A stretch of 64,000 nucleotides of DNA from Dactylellina haptotyla (taxonomy: Eukaryota; Ascomycota; Orbiliomycetes; Orbiliales; Orbiliaceae), in assembly GCA_031310005.1 (NCBI GenBank), contig CM062381.1, positions 310,001-374,000 on the forward strand. The letters are read 5' to 3'. Made by a program: the position numbers and the translations under genes. Positions 49,183 through 60,050 of the stretch are shown here, piece by piece; the stretch's first letter is position 1; each line of letters starts with the position of its first letter. Under the pieces are notes generated by a model that was not told where the DNA came from, ran no database searches, and was given only the letters and a program-made list of their open reading frames with translations.

Positions 49183-49856
49183 AGCCTTCCTTGTCTACAA
49201 AAGCGCACCACAATCATTGCAAATTATAATTATGTATTTACCATTTTCTGCTACCGTTTCGCCCGTGTTTTCAAAACAAGTCGATTGCGCTCCTTTGATA
49301 TTTCCTATTGTAGAGCAGAATGCTTTAAAACGCGTACATACCGGTCAATACCGCTAAATTGTCCCGTGAGTGATGACACTCGGGTGGGCTAGATGTTGAG
49401 AGAAGGAGATGCTACATAAGGGAGCCAAGTGCAAGAGCGTCCAGGTGTCAAAAGTACAGCTGTAGCGAGACACTTCCTATGAGAATAAGATCGGCTTCTC
49501 GAGGTTTACCCTCCAGTAAGATGGATCATATTTTTCTGGCTTCATCACCTCGCCAGTGACTGACGAGACCCCAAGTTGGCCCAAGCGGTAATTCAGTGGA
49601 TCCAGGGAGCTCTAAAGAACTTTGTCACCGCAACCAAAGTGGCTTGGTACGTGTCGCCTAAAGCTCTCATGGTGTGAATGATATGTTCGTCCCTGAGTCG
49701 GCAACATTCGAACGATTATACTCTTCAGTGTGAGGCGAAATACGCTGGGCAGCCAATCAAGATGTGAACTCCAGGGTGCTTGAATATGGCTGAGCATTGA
49801 TGCCTGGAAAGCTTGAAGAAAGTGGAAGAAATGCTAAGGTGGATCCAGGGAAATTT

Positions 49857-50430
49857 CTTCGGGTGATGTCTACAGTCAGTTCAACAAATTTCTAAACACA
49901 CTAGTGATAAAACTTGGAAATAGAGTTTAACTTCGTTAATTTTATTATTAGTTTAATAAGTATCCTTGAAACGTTTTAGTGATCCTTAGGGGCGTCCATT
50001 ACTACAGAATAACAAAATGAAAATATTATTGGAGTACGCAATTGATATTCTAACAGAACGCTCTAATCCACTACTATAATGGGTAATATGGACTACAGGG
50101 GTTACTAGTGATAAAACTTGGAAATATAGTTTAATTTTATTAATCTTAGAATCATTTTAACAAGTATCTAAGCACACTAGTGATCCCTAGGCACCCTTTT
50201 TACTGTAAAGGATAATGGGAATTAAAATATCAACAAAATGCGCAATTACTATTCTAAGAGAGCACTCTAACCCATTACTATAATAAATAATACATATCGC
50301 AAGGCTCTTTAGTAAGTCCGAATACTTGTTAAACTAACTATAGAATTAACGAATTTAAACTTTATTTCTAAGTTTTATTACTAGAATATTCAAATACGTG
50401 TTGAACTGACTGTAGTATCACCGAAGTTAA
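49857..50430. mobile_element. Composite inverted-repeat element, MITE-like
   Basis: The left arm (about 49857-49963) and the right arm (about 50320-50426) are inverted copies over roughly 105 bases. Shared strings include CTACAGTCAGTTCAACA, TAAAACTTGGAAATA and GTTTAACAAGTAT with few changes. Between them a direct duplicate of about 185 bases is seen: 49901-50090 against 50105-50290, both starting CTAGTGATAAAACTTGG and ending near ACTATAAT. There is no transposase. The ends suggest a TA-flanked core (TA then GTGATAAAAC), as in Tc1/mariner-type non-autonomous elements, but target-site duplication is not certain. Confidence 0.55.
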
Positions 50431-50881
50431 AGTCTATTTCCAAGTCGGCTGAAATATACGCAACTTGCATAAGTCTTAGGTCGATGTTGAAACACGTACC
50501 TCTTAGTTTTAGGCCGCTCTCTTCATGGAACTCGCAGCTATGCATTTGAATAAGGGTGCAACGGTAGCCCATATCGGAGCACTGTAGTCGAAGCACGATT
50601 GCCACTTCATCCGATAAGGAAACTGGAACAGGAGATGATTCGTCTTCGACTAGTTATCTTTCTCTCCGCATATAGCGCACTTTTACTCAGAATAGACTCG
50701 GTTTGTAATTCGGTAAAATCTGAGGTATTCTCTATTGAAATTGGTGGCTAGATGCGATATGCTTTTGGTTATTAAATATCGATGTTTCCAAGTTGGCTGA
50801 TACTGTTTTAACTAATGCTTGCTGCAATTTCCAAGAATAGCGCTTGCAGCATGCATTAGATTTGGTATAGGCGGATAAAAT

Positions 50882-50905
50882 GACGGCATCTGGCTTGCGA
50901 GACAA
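50882..50905. repeat. Dispersed short motif, copy C
   Basis: GACGGCATCTGGCTTGCG then AGACAA. It is identical to copy A except for one base over 24, but lacks the GGGACCAG lead. Confidence 0.5.
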
Positions 50906-51112
50906 GCAATCCTTGCCGTGGGTTTTCTAATATACTAATCTAGTCTTCAAAGATATTTAAAGTTTCCCCTGCATTCCGACTAACGTTAAATACGGTACTT
51001 CGGAGCTCCCGTCCGCGTCCCATGCTGAATATCAGGCCATTGCCGCCAACCGACAGGACTGGAATCCGCCGTGCCGTGGACACTTTTTCTTTTTAAAGTT
51101 ATATATTAATAG

Positions 51113-51133
51113 TAATATATATATATATATATA
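51113..51133. repeat. TA dinucleotide microsatellite
   Basis: A run of about ten TA units just downstream of an AT-rich stretch. Confidence 0.8.
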
Positions 51134-51738
51134 GAATCCACTAATTACGCACCAATCTAGCGTAAACAAAATTCGAAATCCACCTGCTAAAGGCTGTAAA
51201 CTTTTCACCGCTCTGGTTCAGCGGCAAAGTAACAAAGTAAATTTGCGTTTTGCAGAGACCTACATGACGCCTCGCGATCGATCGACAATCGAGAACGCCA
51301 AGTTAGTTTGCAATTTGTAAATTGCTTTCGCTCTGTCGATAGAGCCGACAAATGGCGTGCAACTTTCCGCGGAGGCAAGGCAGCCGAAGTGGTGACCCGG
51401 GGAACCGATAAGAATTCGAAAATTGGGAGACAGCTTTTAGTATTTTGTCCGCATGGACATATATTACCCAGCGATGGATACAACTGGGATGGCTCATACG
51501 TCGCCTTGCCTTGAGAAATTATTCCGACTGGTGTTTGAGCATCCCACTTCATCACTTCATCACTTTGCGCAAAACATCCTTTTTCTCTTCTGGAGAGCAA
51601 TTGCTTCAAAGTAATCTGTCTCTCTAATACTATTATTGGGCTCTTTTCCTAGCCTCTCTTGGTCTTTTACAGTCAGATCACGCAGATATATATCTCTCGC
51701 TTTCTTAAAAACCAAGCTTGAAAAATTACAATCGGAGA

Positions 51739-54700
51739 ATGGAAGCGCTCGTTATTGATGAACATAAAAGTTCCGCGCGCGCTAAGCCCCGCCTCAAAAC
51801 CAAACTCTCTCACATCCGAGATGAGCCAGATATTCTGAAACCCCAGCTGTCATTCAAAAGTAAGTATCTTGTAATTTTTGTCTCTCTATCTATACTTACA
51901 AAATAACCCTCACCATAGACTCCAAAGAGGAAAACATCGCGGTTACCGTCACGGAGTTAGAAAACATCAATAGCCCAGTCTATTCTCCGGTCTCTACCTC
52001 AATATCATATCTATTTACTGATCCCACCGCTAATGAAGGGATCCAAACGGTTTTCAACAATTTCAAAAGCCAATGGATTGACAACCCTGTTATTCGCCAA
52101 TGGCGAAACCCTTCGCATCGAATATACGATGCCTTAGCTGAAGTTAGTAATCTCCACGAAACTTGGAGTTCTCTCCAAAGGCGGCCATTCTGTCGATCAA
52201 CGGATCCACTATGGTTAGAAGTGGGGGGTATATTAGCTGATGCGGGCCTTCCATGGTATAATAATCAGATAAATATGCCTGATGAAATTGATACAAGCTG
52301 GCCTTTTCACTTCAAAGGTTTCGAACAGAAAGTTATTAAAGATAAAGCAACCCGAGTCGGCGATCCTGAGGCCTCGGGCTATGTTTGTATCTCTGATGAG
52401 GCCAATTGCTATTGTATAAGAGCCTTGCAACAAGAGCTACGGGAAACACACCCAGAACCACTCTTCGTATATGACAATTTCGAAGAGAAGGTTGCACATT
52501 CAGCGAAAGTTCTATTTGGACTACATTCTCATAGGATCAATCTTTCAGTTCCGTTTGAGGAAGTCCGTGAGTCCCTTAACGCTATTACCAACAATGGCGA
52601 ACGCCCGGTCATATTTGCAGCAGCTCTGGCTGTGAGCCCGGCTACTGGCAGGAATGATGATCTCAATGTCATTTGTAAACTGTCACAGACGATTCCAATC
52701 ATACTCCATATTGATGCATCACAAAACTTTGACTACATTACAACTCTTTCCGCAGAGATGCGTAGATACCTCGGAGTCGAAACATTACGTTTATCAACAA
52801 GACCTCTCTCGTCATCCCTCCGTTCCGAAGGGGGCTCTGTCATTGCTAGCACGATCGTTGCTGGAGGGGCAAACCACTCGGATCCAGCACTAACAGTTGC
52901 CTTAAAGGCATCCTCATTGCAAGGCGTGAGACAAATCAGAGTTGCGTACATTCGTGCGTCTGACTCTGCTCTCGCTGGATCACGAGATGCAATTGCCCCC
53001 CTTTGGATAGCCTTGCAGGATATGAGATTTGGTAACACCGGATTTCAGAAGATCTACGAGCATTGCGCTAGGATGCGAATTTCACTCTTGTGTGCCTTGG
53101 AAGCGAGAGGTATATATGCTACTGCGTGTCCGTACTCTTTAGAAGTGATTATACAACGGTGTTCCGAAGATCAGATAAAAAGTCTAATGGTACTAGGTGG
53201 TACACTGATTCAAGAAAATCGTATCAGCACAGAATCCGGAAAAGTCATTATTTCTCTACAGCCTTCCGTTACCTATCAGGATATTGATTCGCTGGTAACT
53301 GCCATCTCTCCATCAGGAAAGAGTAATCCAGAAAGCGCCGAGATGTTTCCCGTTTTCAATATAACAAGCTCCTACCTCCTGCCTCAGTCTGTTATAAATG
53401 AGCTCCACAGGACGGTACAGCATTGGAAAGTTGCCACCCGATCCGCAGCCGGTTATCCATTTAACATGGGGTCATACTCAGCTTTAGGGCCAGTGATCGG
53501 CTCCTTCTTAAATCTACAACCCCCAAGCGAATGGCTTCAACTACAAAGCAGACAGATCTTGGTTACTAGAATGCAAGAGTTTGGGCTTGATCCTAGTAAG
53601 CAGCTTTTTAAAGGTTGCTTAACGAACGGAAGCACCATGGGTAATAGACTAGGCATACACGCAGCCTTAAATAGACTTCCTGGTGCTTTCTTGTACTTCT
53701 CAACGGAGACTCACTACAGCGTTTCCAAGACTGCACGAGATTGTGATACTTTAACCAACCGCTGGTCGTCAGGAAAAAGACAAAGATATTCAGAGATACG
53801 GTGCGACCGAAATGGGAGAATGCTTGTCGGTGCTCTTGTTACGGCCGCGATTGCGGACAAGAAATATTGTGCCGAAAACGCAACGCCTTACTACATGATT
53901 TTATTCGCAAACATGGGTACCACATTTGTTGGAGCACGCGATAATCTAAAGGCTATTAAAAGAGGTCTCGGTAAAGCCGGTATCGAAATATCTCATATTC
54001 ACGTTGATGGAGCTTTCGATTTGGGCTATGGGACCTGTGGTATTAGAATGGGCCTTCCAGGCACTGATACTCAAGGCACGCCATTGGTCCAAGGGATAAC
54101 AATCAGCCACCACAAAGCTTTGGGTAGTATTGTATCAGGCGAGGTTATATCCTATTATCCCGGAAACCAACCGTTCGAACTTTTCGAATGGGGTGTTGAC
54201 CCAAGGATCGTCTTTGAGACTTGGCTGTTCGGACGCGTATTCACATCTGAAGATGCGGTTAGTTTGCAAGGGTACTGTCAGAAAAACGCGCTTCAGCTAG
54301 AAGCAAAACTACGAAACGCTGGTGTAGCGACCAAGTTGAACCCGGAGAGCACCATTGTAGTTCTCGAGAGGCCTCCACCATGGATTATTGAAGAGTTTTC
54401 ACTAAGGCCACAGGGGGATTGGGTCCACTTTATCACTCTGCCACACATATCACCAGAAACTATTGATCTATTTGTTGATCGGATACTGTGGACTAGGAAG
54501 CAGTGCTTGACGGCTTTCACCTATGTTGCACCACTGTTAGAAGATGCAATGGCGCGACCGATTAAACTAAGGACTCTACGATGTCAAGAGATGCTGGCTC
54601 AGTATATCATAAAAATATCTGAGAGGGCATTTCCTATGATCTCTCAGAGGGGTGCGACGGAAAATGCGCTCTGTCAGTCCCTTGTTCGATCTGGCATCCG

Positions 54701-54932
54701 TAGTGGTCTCTCTGTCTTGATCCTAAGCGAACAAGATCAGCTAGAGGCTGTTTTGCTAATCGAAGCCCGTCGAGATATTTCGATCTGCGCTGGGCCGCTA
54801 CTACTTCGGCCGCACCATGAAAATTGGATAGCGATTGTTGAGATTTGTCAGCAATTGACAGGATTTATGGCCCGGCATATGAATTCTCAACTCTTATTGG
54901 ATAGCTCAAGCTGTTTCCCATATGTTATTTAA
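51739..54932 (+). CDS. Two-module PLP-dependent decarboxylase-like protein
   Basis: Two exons, 51739-51859 and 51919-54932, give 1,044 residues; the second exon is open throughout. The C-terminal module (about 590-900) looks like a histidine/aromatic amino acid decarboxylase: CLTNGSTMGN, STETHYSVSK (His near 639), NMGTTFVGA, HIHVDGAFD (Asp near 738) and ITISHHKALGS, with the PLP lysine near residue 773. The N-terminal module (about 150-500) follows the same fold order with HIDASQNFDYITTL, VAGGANHSD and GSRDAIAPLW. The expected lysine site reads LSTRPLS, and the stacking His block is replaced by YDNFEEK. So the first half seems catalytically dead and the second intact. The substrate is not predictable from sequence. 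There is no targeting signal. The C-terminal 140 residues match no known domain. Confidence 0.75.
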
Positions 54933-55753
54933 GATAGCTGTTCGCCGCTCGTTTCTGTCCTGTTACTGTCTTGAAGACGGTTCTGGACTCATTAATCCCT
55001 GACTTGCTAACGTATCGCTGTCTAAGACACCATTCCCCTACTTCTTTCGAACTATAGGCTCTCTTTTGTTCATACTCAAGTTTTGCTCTTCGTTTTAGGT
55101 GCGCTTTATATAACACATTTTGCAAATTTTGTTCTTCGATTAATTTAACAGCGATGTTAAATGTTTAAACTTCGAAACCAATGAAAGGAAAAACAGCAAG
55201 TAGGTAATTCAATGAATTTCATCTCCAAGTTTTTAGTCATGTTGTCGAACCAGTTGGTCCACCTTCGTTGATGCTGGACTTGACAAGGACAGAGCGCCGA
55301 GCACCAGCCACTGACGCATATCTACACAACTCAAGATAATTACACGGTCTTGCATCTGGAGAGTCTAAATTGGTTGTTACTTCTTTATTGCAAGGAAGAA
55401 CCCGTAAGCAGCTTTTAGTTTAAGTGCTAGCTAACTATGACTTTCATTCGTCGCGGAAAAAAAAAACGAAATACCCGGCCCCAGCCAGCTACGCACCTGC
55501 TTTAGCACCCAGGCCAACCGCTTTCAACACAATATGCAAGTCACAATTTCCAACATCCTGTAACACCTGACACGAAAGTGAAAAACTCAGACTGAACTAG
55601 TCTGTACAAATGCATGTAAATGATCCTGTCTGCTTTCGCTATTATACATATTTCTCCCTTCTTCTGTGACCGTTAAGGGCGGCGCGAATAATTTCGGTTA
55701 AAAACCCTGTTTGACTTATAAGTTTCCACTATTTCTTGGTATTGCATTCTGGA
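54933..55753. other. Convergent 3' intergenic region
   Basis: Between the PLP gene and the GNAT gene. A 66-codon reverse frame at 54925-55125 (Lys/Arg-rich) was considered and not accepted. An A run lies at about 55458. Confidence 0.45.
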
Positions 55754-56649
55754 TTATAACTTTGCAAATTTTTTTAAATGCGGTTGAAATTTGATGTTTT
55801 GTTCAATTTTGGTTGTTTCATTTTTGTGCAAAGGGTCCCGGTGGTCCGTAAAAGCCACCGTACATGCGAGAAATGGCTTCGGAAGTCTCACTTGCGCTGT
55901 CAACTTGAATGCTCCATAGCTATCAGGGCGCTCCGGCATTGTAAGCGGCTCCCGGTCTTCAAAACCGAACTTCAAGTAGATTCGACGACCCTGGGGAGTA
56001 GCGTCAAGGTAGATCTCCAGACCAGCTGCATCAGCCTGGTCGCAGCCCCATATAAGGAGAGCGGTGACGATGCCACTTTGCTGGCAGGCGGGGTCCACGC
56101 CACAAAATTCGCCCACTAGATGCTCGTTAATAAACGTGTGTCCGTAGGATTAAGCCTAGAATTGCGATCTAAATGCGCGATTCCTTCACATTTGTGGTCA
56201 GTACGGAAATTTTACTTGCTCCAATGTATCCTACGCCCCATGACCTTCGCACGGTTACGCGCCATGCCACCCCAGAAGGCATCCACTAATTCAGAGTCCC
56301 ACTCCTTTGGAAAAGGCGGGAAGGGAATTTCTTGTGACCGATCAAGTTGTGGAACATGCCATCGGGAAAACCCGACTGCTTTTCCTCCTTGATTCAAGTC
56401 TTTGACGACCCACGTTGCGAGAATCTCTGGACCAGCTCGTATGCCCATTGCCCACATATCATTGAACCACCGGATGGTGACTTTATCTTCTGGAGTCATA
56501 ATCTTCCAGAAGTCGTGGGAGCTATTAAAGGACATGAGCCACAGCCTCGTAAGATCCTCGACATCGTCGAGGGTGGCTGGTCTGATCACATATCCCGGGG
56601 GAGCCTTGTGCTCAATTGAGGGATCGTTCATTTGGATCTTTCCGTGCAT
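55754..56649 (-). CDS. GNAT-family N-acetyltransferase
   Basis: Two exons, 56649-56220 and 56115-55754, give 263 residues. The intron (56219-56116) starts GCAAGT and ends CTAG, a GC-AG intron; the only GT donors nearby break the frame or cut a conserved block. Splicing yields MGRRIHWMGEFCGVDPACQ. The N-terminus has VIRPATLDDVEDLTRLW, typical of GNAT strand one. ATWVVKDLNQGGKAVGFSRW follows, and after the splice the acetyl-CoA loop is VDPACQQSGIVTALLIWG, in place of the usual Q-x-x-G-x-G/A. The remainder is GLEIYLDATPQGRRIYLKFG. The acceptor substrate is unknown. It faces the decarboxylase-like gene across 820 bases; acetylation of an amine product would be an attractive but unsupported link. 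A shorter start at Met 56631 is possible. Confidence 0.75.
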
Positions 56650-57227
56650 TATAGTAAAAGAGTTTTCTAGTATAAAATATAGTATAGTAGATGAAGGAAT
56701 AAGTAAAGGAGAATGTGGGAGAGAAGAGGGAATTCGCCTTCTTTTTATATTTTCGATTTCTCGATGATACCCCGCCAGGGAGCCCTCCAAATTCAGCTCT
56801 CCGATAAATATAATTGGCCACTAAAACCTCATAGAAGCCATTGGAAATGGCGATCGAGCGCTCTGAGCAGCTGCAAGAGGTTCTGGCCTCTAGCTTCAAT
56901 TTTTCGTAATACCTACCCCATTCCGTCCTGCGAATGGTATCGAAGTGCGAGGTTGTTCCCGTCATTAATAGTATATAATTATCGGATGTACACGACGCAC
57001 TTCTAAGCTTGTTTTCGGTATTCTGGCTGCCTTAATCCATGCGCTTAAAAGTTGTGACTATTTAAGCCGGATCCATTTCACTTATTCCGCGTTCTCATGC
57101 CTCCCTCTTGTGATTCTAAATAAGACTGCCATTTGTTTCTATTAAACCCTTGTCTTGCGCTCTCACTACTGTTAATACTATCATTCTGCTCTATATCACC
57201 TAGTTCCCGGCCAGAATCCCAAAAGCA
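56650..57227. other. Divergent intergenic region
   Basis: Promoter of the GNAT gene and 5' flank of the hydratase relic. No gene was recognised. Confidence 0.4.
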
Positions 57228-57799
57228 ATGGAGGAGGTTCTCGCTCAAATTTCTATTCAGAGCTCCTTCGAGAACTGCCCCGAGGCATTCGAAGCTGCTA
57301 GGCAGTTCACGTATAACTCAAAAGACGTGATTCTTTACAGTCTTGGTATCAGCACAGATGCTGCCCTGCTAGATCTAGTCTTAGCTTTGAAGGCTCGGAT
57401 GATTTCACAGTTCTCCCCACTTTCGGAGTGATATCACCATACACCGCAATACCCCCTTTTAACCCAGGATTTTCGATTGCCGTATATGATGAATGAGCTA
57501 CCTCCGAATTGTTCCTTCTTATGCTACTTCACGGCGAGCATTACCTAGCCCTCAGAAAGTATACGATTCCAACATCGCTTTCTTTTGTCACCCATTCTAA
57601 GGCGATTGAGATCATTGATAAAGGGTTCGCAGCAATCGTCAGTCCCGTAGCAATTACAATGGACGCAGAAAAATCAGAAGAAATCTTCTGTAACGATATC
57701 ACTTTTTTTGAGGCCGGGTGGGTTTGGCGGCCCATCAAAGGGCACCAATCGCGGTTACATGTACCGGTACATATCGGCAATAATTTCTCACTTCGTTGA
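57228..57799 (+). pseudogene. Relic of peroxisomal enoyl-CoA hydratase 2 domain (Fox2/MFE-2 type)
   Basis: Family blocks appear in order but in changing frames. From 57228: FTYNSKDVILYSLGIS. From about 57386, in another frame: FEGSDDFTVLPTFGVI and FNPGFSIA. From 57486, back in the first frame: MMNELPPNCSF. From 57509, shifted again: LMLLHGEHYLALRKYTIP, IEIIDKGFAAIV and TMDAEKSEEIFCND. The parent domain binds trans-enoyl-CoA in beta-oxidation. The N-terminal dehydrogenase half and the hot-dog C-terminal half are both missing. Three frameshifts within 300 bases rule out a working product. It is a truncated relic of a gene copy, not a split gene. Confidence 0.7.
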
Positions 57800-58908
57800 A
57801 GACCTAGGCCTGCACTGCACTGGTGAAATATTCCTGCAGATTTAAGCTAATATCCGTGGCGTTCGGTCCACCTGCTCGAGAAATACACAGCTTTGAGTGA
57901 GCATACGCATACGTTGCCAACAGGTATCCCTACGTCATGGTATAACATATTACCATTTGCGTTATATTGTCTCAACTCTCTTCTCTGGTTCTATTTACCA
58001 CTTTCCATATCGTCTTTGCATTAAATAACAACAAGAACCCAAGTGTGTCGTAATGGCTTCATTTCTCGGTAAGGTTGGGACAGCTACTTCAAACGGAGCT
58101 ACAGTACTAGAACAAAAATATATGCTGATCGCTTGTTTTGCACCAAAATTGGAATACTTATTTTAATGTTTTGATAATACTTCTTTTTCTTCTATCTTTT
58201 TTTTTTTTTTTTTAGAAACCTCCTTTCTTGATGGGTTTTCGCCTAGGAGAGACGGCTTTCTAACTCGCATCGAGTGCTTAACAAGGTCAACACAATCTTA
58301 GCACTAATCTCCTTTGGGCCGCCATTTCCACATATGGAAATTCGAGGCTATCTAATCAACACACCGGGATCTGCTATCCTACCGCATCAAAGCTTACAAA
58401 GGAGGGATCCAGAGGCTGAAATTTGGGGTATAGGAGGCTTACAGCTCTCTTAAAAGCTGACTGAGTGGCATGTACCTAGTACGATATCAAAGAGATATAA
58501 GAACTTGCTCGACTGTTTCTACCTTAATTCTACAGCTTCGACATTTCACGGATGTCACGTTTCGAACGTTTCCGTTATAATTCCATTGAACGGTAGCTTG
58601 AGCCGTCGCTTAAGGCTAACAAGTGCCAAACTTTAGATATAGATATGGTGTATGTTGCTTGAACTCTAACCATCGGATTTGTCCATTGTGACCGATGTTT
58701 TCGTTATATTGCAACATATTGCACATACAAATGGATAATTGGCTTTTGGCCCTCCTAGTACCCTCATCCTTATCTGTAATTTCGGTTCACGTCATTCCTT
58801 TGAAGCTCCGTTCGTGAGCATGCCATTCCTTTAACCACAATCTTTTTATAATAGAACGTATTTAAATATAAAATAGAATTTAAATTCTATCTAAGAAAGT
58901 CCGTAGAG
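57800..58908. other. Gene-free stretch
   Basis: About 1.1 kb between the relic and the second HsbA-like gene. A T run lies at 58197-58213. An ATG at 58053 opens only a short frame. Nothing else was recognised. Confidence 0.45.
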
Positions 58909-59531
58909 ATGCATCTCCTCAAGACAGCTGTCACAGCGGGAATCGCACTTCTCGCCACCCAGACTTTAGCCGTCCAGAGCCCCAAAGAGATTGTCAAAGC
59001 TATCCAGGGCCTAACAGCACAAACTGTAACATTAAAGAACAGTGCATATATACTCTCGACTGACAGCGTTGTGCGATGGCATACTGGCACCGGTTCTTCG
59101 GATCTAAGAGTGCGAGCCACTTTCTTTCATTATAAAGGATAACCAGCGCTGATAATCAGTTTTAGGATACCATAATCGGATACCAGAACTTGATCATACA
59201 AACGCAGAACAATATCAAAGCCCTCGCGGGTAACGGTCTAATCGCACCAGACCAGGCGCTTGAAATCGGAAAAGTCTTTCTAGACTTCACCAACGCTCAG
59301 ATCACCCTCACCAATATTATGAAGGAGAGATCAAGGATTAAGGCCGCTTATCCACCCCTGGGTAACCAGCTGGGTGGTATGCTCGGAGGCTTTAAGGCTG
59401 TATTTGACGTAATTCTCCATCTCACTTCGGCCATTTTATCGGCCGGTTTTGCTAACAAAGCTACATTAGAAATATGCGACTACTCTGAGCAACACGGCGA
59501 GTTCTCAAAGGGGCTCCATCATTGCGAATAG
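58909..59531 (+). CDS. Second HsbA-like secreted protein
   Basis: Two exons, 58909-59109 and 59166-59531, give 188 residues. The intron is phase 0 with a GTGCGA donor, a GCTGATAAT branch motif and a TTTTAG acceptor. MHLLKTAVTAGIALLATQTLA is the signal peptide. The layout VQSPKEIVKAIQGLTAQTVTL, then NLIIQTQNNIKALAGNG and IGKVFLDFTNAQITLTNIM, follows the HsbA/UVI-1-like fold of alternating helices, as in the gene at 15.5 kb, but sequence identity is low. The C-terminus (YSEQHGEFSKGLHHCE) is unlike the usual family ending, so a further intron or a late frame change is possible. A surface- or wall-binding role is likely. Confidence 0.55.
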
Positions 59532-60050
59532 GAACACCTTAGAGCCGCAGCTGGATATCGCGACTCTCCAATGGATCAAGCCGGTCAGTGAGATAACCGC
59601 GCAGCATTGATACATAGAACTCGTCGCTTGACGCTTGACTTATTCCTCACGCCCAACTGTCTCGCAGTTTTCTGGATTCATGTAAATACTTTAATTTCAT
59701 CTCATGATCGTGTAATCGTTCTACTATCTAGTAACTGCTTCATTTTATTTGATGCTCATTTCTTTATTATTATCATTGTCGTATCTATTTGCCTCTAACG
59801 ATACACATGGCCTCGTTTTATACGGGACGAATCATCATATTCACGCTCTTCTTAACACCCCTCTTTCAATCATAGCTAATTTCTTTCGTGTGGGGTGGGT
59901 TTTGAGGATTGAAACACAAATTTTAAAACCAAAACTGTGAGGACTGAAGAGATATGAAAATTAGAAATCCTCACAGCGCTGGGAGGGTGGTTAGGATGTT
60001 GTAGCTTTTTCGTATCCATCTTTTTCGTATCCATCTTCTTGTTTGTTTTT
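59532..60050. other. Convergent 3' intergenic region
   Basis: AT-rich sequence between the HsbA-like stop and the disordered protein's stop. No gene was recognised. Confidence 0.45.

Larger units (their letters stand above)
49183..51738. other. Gene-free AT-rich region with repeats
   Basis: About 2.5 kb. It holds a composite inverted repeat (49857-50430), copy C of the dispersed motif (50882-50905) and a TA microsatellite. Open frames near 51205-51609 overlap on both strands without family support. The last 200 bases form the leader of the PLP gene. Confidence 0.55.

Noticed and set aside
54925-55125. 66-codon Lys/Arg-rich reverse frame at the PLP gene's 3' end
   Set aside because: It overlaps the PLP gene's stop and has no family features.
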